This document shows positions 32,260-43,999 of a stretch of DNA of 64,000 nt, piece after piece. Positions within the stretch are counted from its first letter, which is position 1. Each line of letters starts with the position of its first letter. The notes under the pieces are model-generated. The model searched no databases and had not been told where the DNA came from. It saw only the letters and a program-made list of their open reading frames with translations. The DNA is from Chaetoderma sp. LZ-2023a (taxonomy: Eukaryota; Mollusca; Caudofoveata; Chaetodermatida; Chaetodermatidae): NCBI GenBank assembly GCA_034401795.1, contig CM067369.1:189864630-189928629 (forward strand), written 5' to 3'. The position numbers were made by a program, and so were the translations under genes.

Positions 32260-32420
32260 CCTCACCGATAATATTTGTTAGAATAAACCAGCACGATTAT
32301 CTGATAATCGTGCTCGTTTATTCATTCATTTTTCTGGGTGACATGCATGGTGGTAGAGTGGTACCTGATAATTATGCTGGTTGATTCATTAATTTTTCTG
32401 GGTGACATGCATGGTTGTTA
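32260..32420. repeat. Small direct and inverted repeat cluster
   Basis: 'TTTTTCTGGGTGACATGCAT' occurs twice about 70 bp apart, beside the hairpin CAGCACGATTATC-TGATAATCGTGCT. Confidence 0.5.
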
Positions 32421-32714
32421 CCACTCAGGTGATGTGAAATTTAAAAAAAAAATTCTATGGAAAATTTGTAAAAAATATGTAAATTTCATAGACATGTTCC
32501 GGTCAAACACCCTTTAGGCCTATTTATACCTGGAAACGCCTCAGCTGGTCTCGCAGAGCACCTAGAATTATTTTAAGCTTTCCGGTGGAGGGTTGGGCGA
32601 GTCAACTACTCGCTTTGGTGTTTCCAGGTGAGTGACCACTGAGGACAGTGAATCACACATTTCAGGAGAGTGATTCACAGTCCTTCAGTATATAAAGACT
32701 GACTCAAGTCAGAC

Positions 32715-32885
32715 CGCCAATGACCGATAGGAAAATATCCATTTGCAGAACAAGAGACTATTTTTGAAAATTTACGACTGGAATGAGTGGCTCGGTTATC
32801 GAGAAATTTTCAAAAATAGCCTTCTTGGGCTGCAAATAGATGTTACTCAACACCACTGCAGAAGCCGTTTTTGGATGATATGAGC
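32715..32885. mobile_element. TTAA-MITE copy, ends eroded
   Basis: 'CCATTTGCAGAACAAGAGAC', 'CTGGAATGAGTGGCTCGG' and the opposite arm to CACTGCAGAAGCC are present; the central palindrome is shortened. Confidence 0.6.
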
Positions 32886-33124
32886 AGGGTTCTGCCGAAT
32901 AGGTTGCTTAGTGGGGTCAACCGGCCCACTTCCTCAAGAAATCATGGGTCATTTTGACAAATGTTGGATCAAGTACATACATGGAAGATATCTATGTCCT
33001 AAAATCCATTAGGCCAATGAACCATGTGTGAAGGTAATGCTTGGACATTGCGAATTTTACGAGTGCTAAATGGTGCAAGGGCCCTGCCTCAGCAAAACCT
33101 TGCATGAGTGTTAAAGGGTTAAGT

Positions 33125-33430
33125 ATATGATGTCATAATGAATTACATCATATGTAATTTGACGTAGCTAAATCTGTCAAACTTTTAAGAGTCAGTTGTA
33201 CGAATTGTATGGCTTTACTATTTAGTAAACATTCTGTTGAATATTTAACAACAGACCCCGGTCAAATTATTTGAAATTAGTTTCAAAATATTCAACAGTT
33301 TAACTGTATCTATAGTTACCATTAAGTTTGGAATTCAGGATTCAAAGTACCTACTGATCCTACTAAACGGTCGCAAAGCATCGACGGAGCCTACCTAGAG
33401 ATGGCCGGGGCCTAGCTAAAAGTGAATCCA
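33125..33430. mobile_element. Composite repeat copy, inverted
   Basis: Reverse orientation, with 'TTAGTAAACATTCTGTTGAA', then GAAATTAGTTTCAAAATA and 'CTAGAGATGGCCGGGGC' at the right. Confidence 0.55.
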
Positions 33431-33914
33431 TCTATTAGAAAATCTAAACTTCTGCTTTATCCTCTTGCCAATTCCAATTTTTGCTATTCTGACAAGTCCT
33501 GAAAACAATATGGCATGGCAAATGATCCTGGTAGCCTAATTTCTCAATCCGAATGAAAATAACATTTTAGTATTGACTTTGAATTAATTACCTACCTACC
33601 TTTAAAATCTCAAGTCCTTTCATTATCTCCATGTTTTGAAAAAATTAGGAAACATTTTCCGTCCATCCATCATGCTATCTCCTCCCAAACAGTTGGGTCG
33701 AATTCAACCAAATTTGGTATGTGGGCTATCCATATGATTACGGATTGGCTGACAACATTTATTTTATGTAGTCAGAGATTGGGGTCTTCCAGATTTATCT
33801 AGAATTCCCATAGACCTGCCCACACTCTCGCACATCATTTGACACCCTCTCTATAGTTTTAAATTAAGCCAGATGAGCCACTACATTTAGATAGTAGTGA
33901 TTACTAGATTCTAC

Positions 33915-34104
33915 TATAGCCCTTCAAATCTTCTTTGCAGACCAAGGAATGACTATTTTTTAAATTTTACCACTGGAATGACTGGCTCAATTATCGAGCC
34001 AGTCATTCTACTGGTAAATTTCCAAAAATAGTCGTCTTGGTCTGGAAATCGGCATTTCTGAAGATCACAGCAGGAATTTTTTTACCACCTTGACAATTAA
34101 AGGG
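33915..34104. mobile_element. TTAA-MITE copy
   Basis: Nearly perfect palindrome 'ACTGGCTCAATTATCGAGCC' and flanks; right end AAAGGG (34099-34104) next to TTGA. Confidence 0.65.
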
Positions 34105-34211
34105 TTGACATGTCAAATTGTTACCATTGGGTTGGTCAGTTACAAGTTGTACTTGCCCTGGTCAATTTCTTCTAACCTCGAGCTCATGTTAATTTTAACC
34201 CCTGCTCTCAC

Positions 34212-35566
34212 TAGAGCTGGGCGGTATTGATATTTACATAACGGTATCGGTACCATGAACAAATACTGCGGTACCACGGTATACCGTCATCTGAGCTTGA
34301 GGCATGTCACGAAATTAGAACAATTTTTTCCATTTCCTTTTCACTTCAACGGTAAATATAGGTAAAATAAATAAATCGGCTTCCTGATTTAGAGAAGGAA
34401 AACATGGCTATTGCGACTGTTTAGTTTCACGATTTTATTAGGTCACTATTTTTATTGACGTAATATCATTCACGGGAATATCGGTCAAAGGGTGTGGTCG
34501 ACTCGCTAACTATAACCCGCTGTTTGAGACATTGGGGCGCACTATTTTCAATCTTGATTGTTCTTGCTATTAATGCGTGCGACCAGCAAACGGTAAATTT
34601 TATTTTGGCAGTCCAGACAAAATCCGTGAGTATTTAAACGGGGCGAGTGTTGCACTCTTTTATTTCTGTTGGAGTCGTATATTGTGTTACTCGCGAAAAC
34701 AGGCCTATACACATACATATAACACGACATTGAATATAGCCGATTCCAAAGCTTCTGATAATTACCGAGTACCCGATGTGCAGACTCGTTACTCGCCATG
34801 CTTCACGTGAACAATGCGTGTAAAAATCTATTGCCGCGAACTTCCAACGTGTAGAAAGTTGAAAAATGAATTACAAAAACTAAAACACTATAATTTTTAG
34901 GTGTCGTTAGTTAAACTGGATTTAATCCTTAAAGGAATTTCTTAAAACAAGCCAGAAAAATAAAAAATAACGACTTCAACGCTGCTCGTTGTTAATAAAT
35001 TAGCAAGTGATCAAAATGGCGCGAGCAAATACTACGTTTTAGTAAATTTTCATTGATAAATTCAGCATAGTAATGTATTTTCCCACGGTCTAGTTCATGA
35101 ACAACCAATCAGATACGTCTTTGCGAGATCGCTGTTGTGTTTGAATAGCACGCAGTTTGTATGTTATTTTGTTATTTTAGCGTGTTTGTTCTGTGACAAA
35201 ATTCGTCCGGCGGACGGCCAGAGAATGAGTTTAGATGTCTTAAATAAAGCAATTTTACCGTGAGACTTTCAAGACGTAAGTTTGACATACAATTCTGCCT
35301 GTCATTATTTTGTAATTGACATCTTGATGTTTGTTTTTACAACGACCCTTTCACCTCAACTCGGCTAATAGTTAGGGATGCCTGTATTTTTGGCACTATT
35401 AGCACCTATTTACCCTTGGTCAAGTCAGGTTTTATAAATATATTTCTCAAATATTGCTCAAACATTATGGACGGTATTCACAGTATTTGGAAATGTCAAC
35501 GGTCATGGTATCGGTTCACGGTATACCGCAGTCCTCATGGTACTACCGTCAGACTGCCCAGCTCCA
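34212..35566. mobile_element. Non-autonomous hAT transposon
   Basis: 1355 bp with ends TAGAGCTGGGCGGTA and (inverted) TGGAGCTGGGCAGTC, and a perfect 8-bp direct duplication GCTCTCAC at 34204-34211 and 35567-35574. The 8-bp duplication and the TIR type are those of the hAT superfamily. Subterminal GGTAT/ATACCG words recur inside both ends (GGTACCACGGTATACCG; GGTTCACGGTATACCG). No transposase is encoded; the open frames near 34548-34810 have no similarity. The perfect target duplication points to a fairly recent insertion. Confidence 0.85.
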
Positions 35567-35574
35567 GCTCTCAC

Positions 35575-37540
35575 AGATCATTTCCCCTTATGACATCCAG
35601 ATTTTTCACAGCGATCCACGCCAGTCTCTGTGTAATGCAACTCCTCTGAAACCGGTGGATCAAATTCAAACAAATGTTATAGGTTACTATGGAGTGCAAG
35701 AGGCCATTTTTATCTCAACTACGAAGTAAAACGAGCTATTGTGATACCCCCTGCACGTCGCCCGGCGGCGTCCAATTTGCGCTTAGCTCAACTTTTCTGT
35801 TTATATCTCATGTTTGGCTAATCATACTGGTCCCAAACTTGGACACATGCCTCCTTATGACACGGCATCACACAATGATGTTCTGGCCAAAAGGTCAAAG
35901 TCATTGATACGCATGGTAACCATCTGCTGTCCGCCGTCCATCCGTCAACTTATGTTTAAAAACGCCACTCCACATTAACAGCTTGGCGGATTTAAAGCTA
36001 ATTTGGCTGGAAGGACCCTAATGCTTTCGGCTTCTGAACATGCATACAGAATTTTGATTGGTCAATTTTTGTGTGAAAATCTTTGACTTTATGAAAAACT
36101 TAGGCGAAATTGTCAAAACGCTACTCCCCATTAACGTCTTGACAGATTGCAACCCTAGTTGGTTGGACATAAATTGCCAAAATGCATTTTCTCCATAACC
36201 GCTTGGTGGATTATATCCAAATTTGGCTGGAAGGATTCTGTAGTAGTTGGCGCCAGAACTTCTATTCAGAATTTTGTGTGGTCATTTTTGGTGGCCATTT
36301 GGATTTTTTGGTAACTTTGGAACCATTTAAAACCCTACTCCTTAGTGTCCCAATTTCAACGAAACTTGGATGGAATGATCATATGGCTGTAAGCTTCAAC
36401 ATATCAAACAAGAACAACAATCAATATTGAATATGAAGATCAAAATGATTTTTATGTTTCTTTTTTCTGTATCTACACTTTTCGATCCTTATGGAATGCG
36501 ATTCAAACATTCAGTAGTTTTTCGCATGTTATAGTATGTGTTGATTATAGAAATAACTGACGATATCAACTGAAATTATTCAACCAATTTATTTTATTCA
36601 TGTTTGTTTTAAAACGGTTTTATACCGAAACTTGAACATTATAAAACTACTTTTGTTAACACTTATCCCTATTTATAATTCTGTGTTTAGCAACAACCGT
36701 CATCAGATGAGATATTTTGACAGTTCGCCTCTATGTCCGCCTCATCTGAAAACAAAAATAGGAAGTGATAATTAGATAAGGGTATACAGGCAATCTGCTG
36801 AATATTTTGAAAATAGTTTTGATAGATAGATAGATAGGTATGTACATACTCAGTATATTATATAGGCAGCCTTTTTTTGACATAGTAGCGGCCTTCTCTG
36901 CTGGCAGCCCTTATTGCCATACACCGTCCAGGATAGCGTTACAGGCCCTTGGGCCTCTTGTTGACAAGCCTTCTAAATTTATTTTATGTTTGAAGTCAAT
37001 TTTCATAGTTCATTGCTGTCATGAAGTCGCGATTCATGGTTACATTTGGCTCCTCCCCTGGGGGTGGGGTAGGCTAAAGAGGTCAAATAGTGAACGTGGT
37101 CGATTGCTATGACACGGCATCGACCAAACAATCTAGTTATCACTTACTTTCCATCGTCAGATAGATCCAAGTTATCAGAGATTGCAACCTACAGCCTAAA
37201 ATTTTCTTTTGATCGCATCCAAGGTTGTTAAATCTTAATGTATGATCACACAACCTCCTTTGTTAAAATTTGAGCAAAATCTGACCAGTTTGTATTCGAT
37301 ATATCCATAGATTAAAATTTGTACCCAATCTGGATCCAACTTGGTTTTTGTCCAGATCACAGCCAAAGTCTGGAAATCCTTGTTTAGGTTATGTTGCTTT
37401 TTTAATGGCATCTAATAGTACAAAACTGTCAAAGCGTCATGACATTAGTTCAACCAATCAGATTTGCCATTGATGGCTTTTCCAACAATATCTCTGCCAA
37501 TCAAAGATAATGAGGTTAAATATATACGCGATGATGTCAT
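35575..37540. repeat. Mixed dispersed repeat modules
   Basis: About 35980-36420 holds units with 'CCAAATTTGGCTGGAAGGA', 'TCAGAATTTTGTGTGGTCA' and 'AACGAAACTTGGATGG', related to the tandem family at 48530-49540. A GATA microsatellite lies near 36824-36840. The rest is unassigned. The dispersed-repeat-like open frames have no protein match. Confidence 0.45.
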
Positions 37541-38096
37541 CAGAATGAAATGGCGATCCAGTTCAAGACGATTGTCCATTCGGCATTAGATATATCGAGA
37601 TTTTCACTACAAAAACACAGAAATTAGACGAATCCCGCGAAGAAACACTAAATTAAATACATCTTCTGATAAATCCAGCCACAAATTGACGTAAATGAGT
37701 TAAAATCTGCTGTACAAGTCGCTCAAAGTTTGCAAAGCACGCGAGATACATGTACGGAGGAAAAGTGTACTGATAACCGGGTCTGCCTAGACTAGGAACC
37801 GAGTACCCATTTGATTCTAGCCATAGGACTCGGCGAAAGAACTGGAGATCCGCGGTTGGAATTGATGGCGCATTTAATTTATCGGAAAATTTTCAAACGC
37901 TACCAAATGCGTAGGGCAAAAATTAAACCCGTTATTCATGTCAAAATTTAAACTATCAAGATAAAATTCAAGATGCGTCTTGAGATTGTACCAAACACGC
38001 TATGTCTAGGTAGAGCACTACGAGAAAATGACGCCATTTAGACGCATTTTAAACGAGTTTTAGGATGCGTTTAAGCAAAGGTAACTATGATCTGTA

Positions 38097-38785
38097 CTGT
38101 ATTGAAGCCTTTGGCGAGAAAATAATCCACGATGGTTGCCAAACCGTTTATCCGACAGTTTCGAAAATGGCAAATTTGAACTCAGAATACCCAAAAACAT
38201 ATATCAAACCAATTTCGTCCTCAAAATCCATCAAATAAAAATATTCAATATGTCTGCCAAACACGCTACATTTTGATTGGCCCACGGCAGCCATGTTTTT
38301 TGACGGATCAACTTTCCTTGAACAAAGTTTAATGCCCCTTAGTCCCTAAGCATATCTTCCAAATTTTGGCCTAATCCCTTCAGCGGTTCTGGAGTCATTT
38401 TCAGGAAAACTAGATTATCCAAGATGGCCGCCGAAGCATTTGGTCAATCAAGCCCTCTTGAACAAACTTGGCTTACCTCTTTCCCTAGATGATGCTTCAT
38501 GAGTTTTGAATTGATTCCCCAAGCGGTTTCGGATAAGATTTTTAAAGACATTTCCTAAAATATGCCGAAATCCAAGATGGCCGCCGGCCATATTGGTCGA
38601 TCGGCTTCATTTGAACAAACTTGGATCCCTATGCCCTAAGGATGCTTCCTTCCAAATATAATTGAAATCGGCCCAGTGGTTCTTGAGTTGTTTAAAGGAA
38701 AGGTTGACGGACGACGGATGACGGACGGACAACGGACGGTCACCATGGAATAAGCTCACTTGGCCTTTCAGGCCAGATGAGCTAA
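38097..38785. repeat. Mollusc-type dispersed repeat, right half
   Basis: Continues the element begun at 26750 with the same modules ('CCAAGATGGCCGCC', 'GATGCTTCCTTCCAAATATA', 'GGTTCTTGAG'). It ends in GACGGACGACGGATGACGGA, 'AATAAGCTCACTTGGCC' and CAGGCCAGATGAGCTAA. The end is the inverse of the CTCATCTGG near the left start. Confidence 0.7.
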
Positions 38786-38929
38786 TAATGTTAGTTTTGA
38801 AAAGGTACTTTGAAATGTTCATGAGTTAACCTTTAGAACCATATGCATATGTTATGTATATGTCCTCAAGAAATAGGTTAGTGCATGCTGCACTTTAGTG
38901 AGAACAAAATGTAACGTTTTTCAGTGACA

Positions 38930-39137
38930 TTATACACATTTTACCCTGTTATCTATAACACTCAGAAGAATTAGACAAGTTTGCCTCCGCATATACTAAA
39001 TATTCTTACATAGCTAGTGTTAATCACTCTTCTTTTATTTGACACCTCACATGTCATGATAGCTCTTAAATTGATGTACATTAAAACCCATGGACATTTT
39101 TGAAAATAGACCACTTTCAGAATCGCGACCTGTATGC
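38930..39137. repeat. Right arm of a 13-kb inverted repeat pair
   Basis: Inverse of 26087-26300, ending AATCGCGACC at 39137. The related word 'GAAAATAGACCACTTT' recurs at about 39655. Confidence 0.65.
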
Positions 39138-40294
39138 CTGTTTAATAGTTGACCAAATTATTGAAAAGATGCTTTCTGAGAGTAAATGAAAATTTTGTTC
39201 TCAAATTTTGATCAATTAAATGTAAATAGCCATAACACACCTTTTACTCCTTAAAATGAGTACATAGTGGAGGCTTATGTCTAATGTAGAATTAGTGTTG
39301 TAATCTAAATTTCCGCCTACAGTATTTATTATTTCTGCTTTTAAATTTCTACTACTGAAAGATGCTTAAATGATATACCATTATAGTTGCAGAATGTTGT
39401 TGGCTGTTAATCCTGTAAGAATCTTTTAAATAATCAGTTTGAAAGTCCAATTTAGAGTGAAAAATGTTAACGCAGAGAAATCGAGCATTAAAGTAGCTTG
39501 CTTTCCACTTATTTCAATGTAATTTTTGTTAGTATTGTGCTTGTAGCGTGTTTAATAATAACATTTTAAAAGAAATTATGTTTGTTATTGTTGGTATATA
39601 GCCTAAGAACTAACATATTCAAAATTTCAAATTTTGTAAGAAAATGTCCTGGAACCGAAAATAGACCACTTTATGAATCGTGTCCAGTTATTATTAGTTG
39701 AGTAAATCTCTGCCTAACTTGAAAGAGTAGCTAGTTAGGTCCACTATAGTCCATCAGCCAACCTAACTCTGTCACAAATGGTTAAAGCAAAATTTGCATA
39801 AACTTCAAAATTGCAAGTAACAATGGTTAAATGCACATAAACATGTGGATATTTCACTGACTAATTTAAGATTGAAGAAATTATGCTCTTTTTTAAGCTT
39901 TAATGTTCTTAAGGACTATTGACTCTTCCGAGTTTCTTTCAAATGGAGGCTTTATGATGTCTTAATGGACAAAAATACCTATTTTGATAGCCATTAAAAC
40001 AGCACATTCTGTTATGAGGGAAATGTTAACCGAGACTGGTATGTGGCTCCAAACATTTTGCAATCGTAATATAATGGGGAATCGGGTACCAAGTAACAAT
40101 TTAATTAACAATACAGCATTCACCCCGACATTATGCCAATACGCATGTTCAGTAAACAAACTGACTATTTTTAGCAAGTCGAAATTTGACTATTGATAAT
40201 TTTCCTAAATAATAGTTCTGAATGGCATAAGATAATGCCAACAATGACTATGACATTAACACTTTGAGCACTGAATCCACATAATCACATTTCT
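39138..40294. other. AT-rich intron, nothing assigned
   Basis: No coding, RNA or bounded repeat feature found apart from the recurring GAAAATAGACCACTTT word near 39655. Confidence 0.35.
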
Positions 40295-40600
40295 AGCTAT
40301 TCCCCGCTTATTTCTGACTAAGTATTGTAAAAGTAATACAGGTAAGGCGTTGAATATGTTGAAACTAATTTGACTGGGGGATGTCCCCCTGCCAGCAACA
40401 GCTCCCAGTCAAATTAGTTTCAAAATATTCACGAGAATGGTTATTAAATTGTAAATACATCAAAGACATACAATTCGTACTCATTAGCTACAGGCTTTTC
40501 GATTTTCATACCAGAGCTACATCATTTTGCTCTTGATGTCAGCTGACGTATTTGATTATGACGTCAGATATTTGAGTGAAAGACGTAGATCACTCCTTTT
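40295..40600. mobile_element. Composite non-autonomous repeat copy
   Basis: Palindrome GTTGAATATGTTGAAACTAA and GTCAAATTAGTTTCAAAATA around a CCCCCTGCC spacer, then the TACATCAAAGACATACAATT and GATTATGACGTCA blocks. Confidence 0.6.
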
Positions 40601-40699
40601 TTAATGTAACTATACACTCAGGTAACCTGTTAAACATTCTGAAGATTATTTGTCACTAATCTTTTGCTACCATAGTGTCAAATTCACCTTTCCAGAGTA

Positions 40700-41000
40700 T
40701 CCACCGATGATTTGATGTCATATGATGTACTCAGCTAAGCGGTGTGTAGGATGATGTCATAATCATTACGTCATAAATGATTCTATTAGGCCTGTCTTTA
40801 ACTCTTAATAGTCCGACACACTGTAAGAATTATTTGTCTCTACCACTTAATAAACATGCTGTTGAATATTACAGTTTACCTGTATAGTTTTTTTGAAATT
40901 GATAGTCAGTGAGTTCGGATATCGATCGATCCCAACATGAGCGAGGTGTGGGTGGAGTTTAGCTAGAGATAGCCGGGGCATAGCTAAAAATGGAAAGGTC
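40700..41000. mobile_element. Composite non-autonomous repeat copy, inverted
   Basis: Reverse orientation with 'CACTTAATAAACATGCTGTT', a 'GATCGATCCCAACATGAGC' block and 'TAGCTAAAAATGGAAAGGTC' at the right. Palindrome arms are mostly lost. Confidence 0.5.
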
Positions 41001-41574
41001 CATTATTTATACAATACTCGGCAAAAAAATATTTTAATGCAATTTTTTCAAATCTGGGCGTTTGGATTAGAAAGCGTAAGACATTTGGTACTTCATACAC
41101 GTGCCATGTCTATCTTCTCTACAGAGATTAGTGAACGAAACATGGTGACGTCACTAGCCTAATACAGTAGATTTTCGCAGCGTTTTAAACCAATTAATAT
41201 TGTCGCTACAACCAGTTTTAATGGTCTTTTTCCTAGCAATTAATATGCGTTTGACATAAGATGTTTTATAAAAGCACATCAGCACGATCAAAACTCCATC
41301 AAGGGCAACATCGCTATACAACTCAAATATCCATAACAGTATGACGCTGACATCATACAAAGTTGAGCTCAAATTACCGTACAATATCCCCGAGGGATAC
41401 ATCCCATCCGTGAGTTGGATGCACGCACCTGCAGGACCTACACATATTATTAACACTGCAGACATAATTATGCTATATAAAACATCTACAGTACTCACTC
41501 ATTCCTGGATATTATCTGTCAATGTTACTATGCTCACAGACTCTTAGACCTTATCTCGGTGTCAATTATTAACT
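41001..41574. other. Unassigned intronic stretch
   Basis: Contains a 114-codon minus-strand open frame (41154-41498) rich in hydrophobic residues, without a family match; see the rejected list. Confidence 0.3.
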
Positions 41575-41774
41575 TGAATTGAAGATTTCCTTAGGGAATG
41601 CCCCTTTAGAGCAAAAGACAAACTTTGGAAATTTACCACTGGAATGACTGGCTCGATATTCGAGCCAGTCATTCCAGTGTTAAATTTTCAAAAATAGTCT
41701 TATTATCGCCTGCAAATGGACATTCCCCAGGACCACTGCAGAGGCTAGTTTTGGCCGGCTTGACCATTAAAGGA
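41575..41774. mobile_element. TTAA-MITE copy
   Basis: Core 'GGCTCGATATTCGAGCC' is a perfect palindrome; right end CCATTAAAGGA next to TTAA (41775-41778). The left border is eroded. Confidence 0.7.
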
Positions 41775-41969
41775 TTAAACTCACACAGTCCTGGATAGCA
41801 TCTCAGTTATCAGACATTATTTGAAGGCTACCATACTGTACCCATAATGTACCCACTCTTCCTACACTTTATCTGAATCCACAATGATTATGGTAAGAAT
41901 AATAAGCCGTGCAGAATTTACATACACATACTTTAACATATACTCTATTTATACATTGATCAAGCGTAC

Positions 41970-42093
41970 CCTCTCTGTCTGAAGAGTTTTTCACACAGGT
42001 CCAGTGTCTGTGTGTAGTTGGAGACAAGCACTACTTTATCACTTGTTGTTGATTTGACCACCGCTAGTAATGTATCCAGTACCAAGAATTTTC
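41970..42093 (-). CDS. RAD54L: RAD54L exon (helicase motif IV region)
   Basis: 124 nt. The first two bases (GA) complete a Gly codon begun in the exon at 49590-49700, and the last two (GG) are completed by the exon at 25378-25456. Encodes '[14 protein letters not shown]' and '[15 protein letters not shown]' then 'CEKLFRQR'. The SNYTQTLDL block is motif IV of the helicase C lobe and highly typical of RAD54. The acceptor is 'TATTTGTTTAG', the donor GTACGC. The downstream intron of 16.5 kb contains the nested repeat stack of 26-39 kb. Confidence 0.96.
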
Positions 42094-42495
42094 CTAAACA
42101 AATAATTAAGAAATTATAATACATATATGGTAACTGTAGACATCTGATTGATTTATGGTTTACTCACCTTGAGCCATTTAGTCCCACAAGAGAACCATAA
42201 TTTGTCAAATTAAATACTGGCCCGAAACATAACAAGAGGCTCATTAGGGCCTTGACTCTCAGCTGTCAAACATGTTTATCTCTTGGCTCTTACACGACAT
42301 GTACTTAATTCCAAGTGATTTCAATTACATATTTATTATACTTGTAAGAATGTGTACCATGCAATTTTTTAATGCTTAGCAGTAGTTATTTTGAAAAACT
42401 TAGATACGGTTGCCAAATGATGCTCCAGTTCTGGGACGAAATTGCACAGGGTGAGTAGACCGTAATCTCATTGGGTAAAAAGAGTAGACCGTTAA

Positions 42496-42594
42496 CACTT
42501 TAACACTCATATCAGCCAAAAATGGCTTCTGCCGTAGAAAAATTTACCACTGGAATGACTGGCTCAATAAATCGTCTGCTCGAGGGTTAAAGGG
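42496..42594. mobile_element. TTAA-MITE copy, internally deleted (99 bp)
   Basis: TTAA at 42492-42495 and 42595-42598 frame a copy that keeps both termini (left like the 4034 copy; right GTTAAAGGG) and only one core arm. Confidence 0.7.
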
Positions 42595-42934
42595 TTAAAA
42601 TCTCATTGTGAAAAAAATCAATAGATTTAGTTTCCAGTTTTATTTTTTCAAAACAAGTTACAAAATAATTAATACATGTATTGTCAATAATGTAGTATTT
42701 ATAGCCATTACACACACAACGGCTACATGTACATGTACCACATACTAATTTAGATGTACAACCTGAACAGATAATGACGGGAATGGCCCTGAATAGTGAA
42801 ATTATAGGATCAGCAAAACATGTACAAGTGCTGGGAAGCAGGTTGACTGTTATGACTGTCTAGATATATCCCGTGAATGTGTACAAAAAAAAATAAAGAG
42901 ATTACGCAAAGACCGCCAAGAAACACTAAATTAA

Positions 42935-43144
42935 CCCTTTAGTGGCGACATTTGATCAAGAAAATCAGAACCTTTAGTTACTAAATGTTCATTTGCAACC
43001 CAAGAGAGACTATTTTCTCAAATTTATCATTGGAATGACTGGCTCGATTATCGAGCCAGTCATTCCAGTGATAAATTTGAGAAAATAGTCTTCTTTTGGC
43101 CAGCAAACTGGAGCCCAGTTTTTCGCAGCTTCAGCATGAAAGGG
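42935..43144. mobile_element. TTAA-MITE type copy (piggyBac-like)
   Basis: 210 bp, TTAA at 42931-42934 and 43145-43148; left end CCCTTTAGTGG, right end CATGAAAGGG; almost the whole element is one palindrome meeting at 'GGCTCGATTATCGAGCC'. TTAA target and CCC...GGG ends are the hallmarks of piggyBac transposons, which probably mobilised it. The flank 'AAGAAACACTAAA' before TTAA recurs without insertion at about 37640, a related empty site. The name TTAA-MITE used in this annotation refers to this family; about 17 copies lie in the window. Confidence 0.8.
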
Positions 43145-43148
43145 TTAA

Positions 43149-43999
43149 AAGGAAAATCAATTAAATCCTGCCTCAAATGCATTTCTTATGTTTGCGAAAA
43201 GCGGCGCTATGAACCACCCTAAGTTGACGTCTAGCACATCATTGTGCAATGTATATTGATGAATAGCCTTGGCACTGGCTCCTTCAATTTACCGGGATGA
43301 GTGAAAGCACAGAATTCAATCGGAAAGCTGCGAAAATGAAAAGGAGTCCGGGAACCAGGCGATTGGAAAGAAAAAATTAATGCCAAACCCTCTCATCACA
43401 AGTGACTCAAATATGATACCAACTCAACTAGCGCTATGTTCAAATGTCTTAATTTCTAACAACGTGTAGTGTAATACAATTCTAGTCCTGTTTAACATGT
43501 TTAACTCACTTTTCACTTTCACTCATTGTTCAAATTTATAGCAATGCAAAGTGTAATACGATTTTAGACCCATTTAATATTTTATCTCATCTTAGTATAT
43601 TTTAGGCTTGTCATACATGGAGATTTTAATCGTAGTGCATTTCAAGAAAAAATACATATTTCCAAAATTAAATTAACTGGATCTATAATTTTGATTTGTT
43701 TTGTTCTTATTACGTTTTTATCTCATTTCTCTAGGTTTTTGTTTCGTTTTTAGTTAAGTTCATTATGACTTGCAGAGTATCTTGTGTTTGTGACTGACAT
43801 TTCAATCCCATAGAAATAGCAGAGGCAAATGACAAATCATTACTGATCATTCCTTTAATAGCCAAGTACTGGCTGTCTTGAGAAATGTCCATTTGCAGAA
43901 AGCATTATTTTTTTTAAAGATTACCATTGGAATGGTTGACTCGATAAATGAACAAGTTGTTTTATTGGTTTATGTAAGTTTAAACAAGATCGTGTGATG
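43149..43999. other. Intronic stretch with one MITE remnant
   Basis: A partial TTAA-MITE arm lies at about 43851-43945 ('GTCCATTTGCAG', 'ATTGGAATGGTTGACTCG'). The rest is unassigned AT-rich sequence. Confidence 0.4.

Larger units (their letters stand above)
27903..38096. mobile_element. 10.2-kb TIR-bounded insertion of unknown family
   Basis: The ends are inverted: TACAGATCATAGTTA at the left and TAACTATGATCTGTA at the right, with weaker similarity further in (TGCGTCT blocks near 27952 and, inverted, near 38041). It interrupts one dispersed repeat, whose halves lie on either side. No transposase was found inside. Its interior includes palindromes, TTAA-MITEs, composite repeats and a hAT element (34212-35566), so much of its present length is later insertion. 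Target-site duplication was not resolved. Confidence 0.6.

Noticed and set aside
32430-33125. tRNA-like or SINE structure near the 32.5-kb region
   Set aside because: No convincing A and B boxes or cloverleaf could be drawn; only a MITE remnant was supported.
41154-41498. 114-codon hydrophobic minus-strand open frame inside a RAD54L intron
   Set aside because: It could suggest a small membrane protein, but there is no family match, no splice or promoter evidence and no second copy; left as chance.
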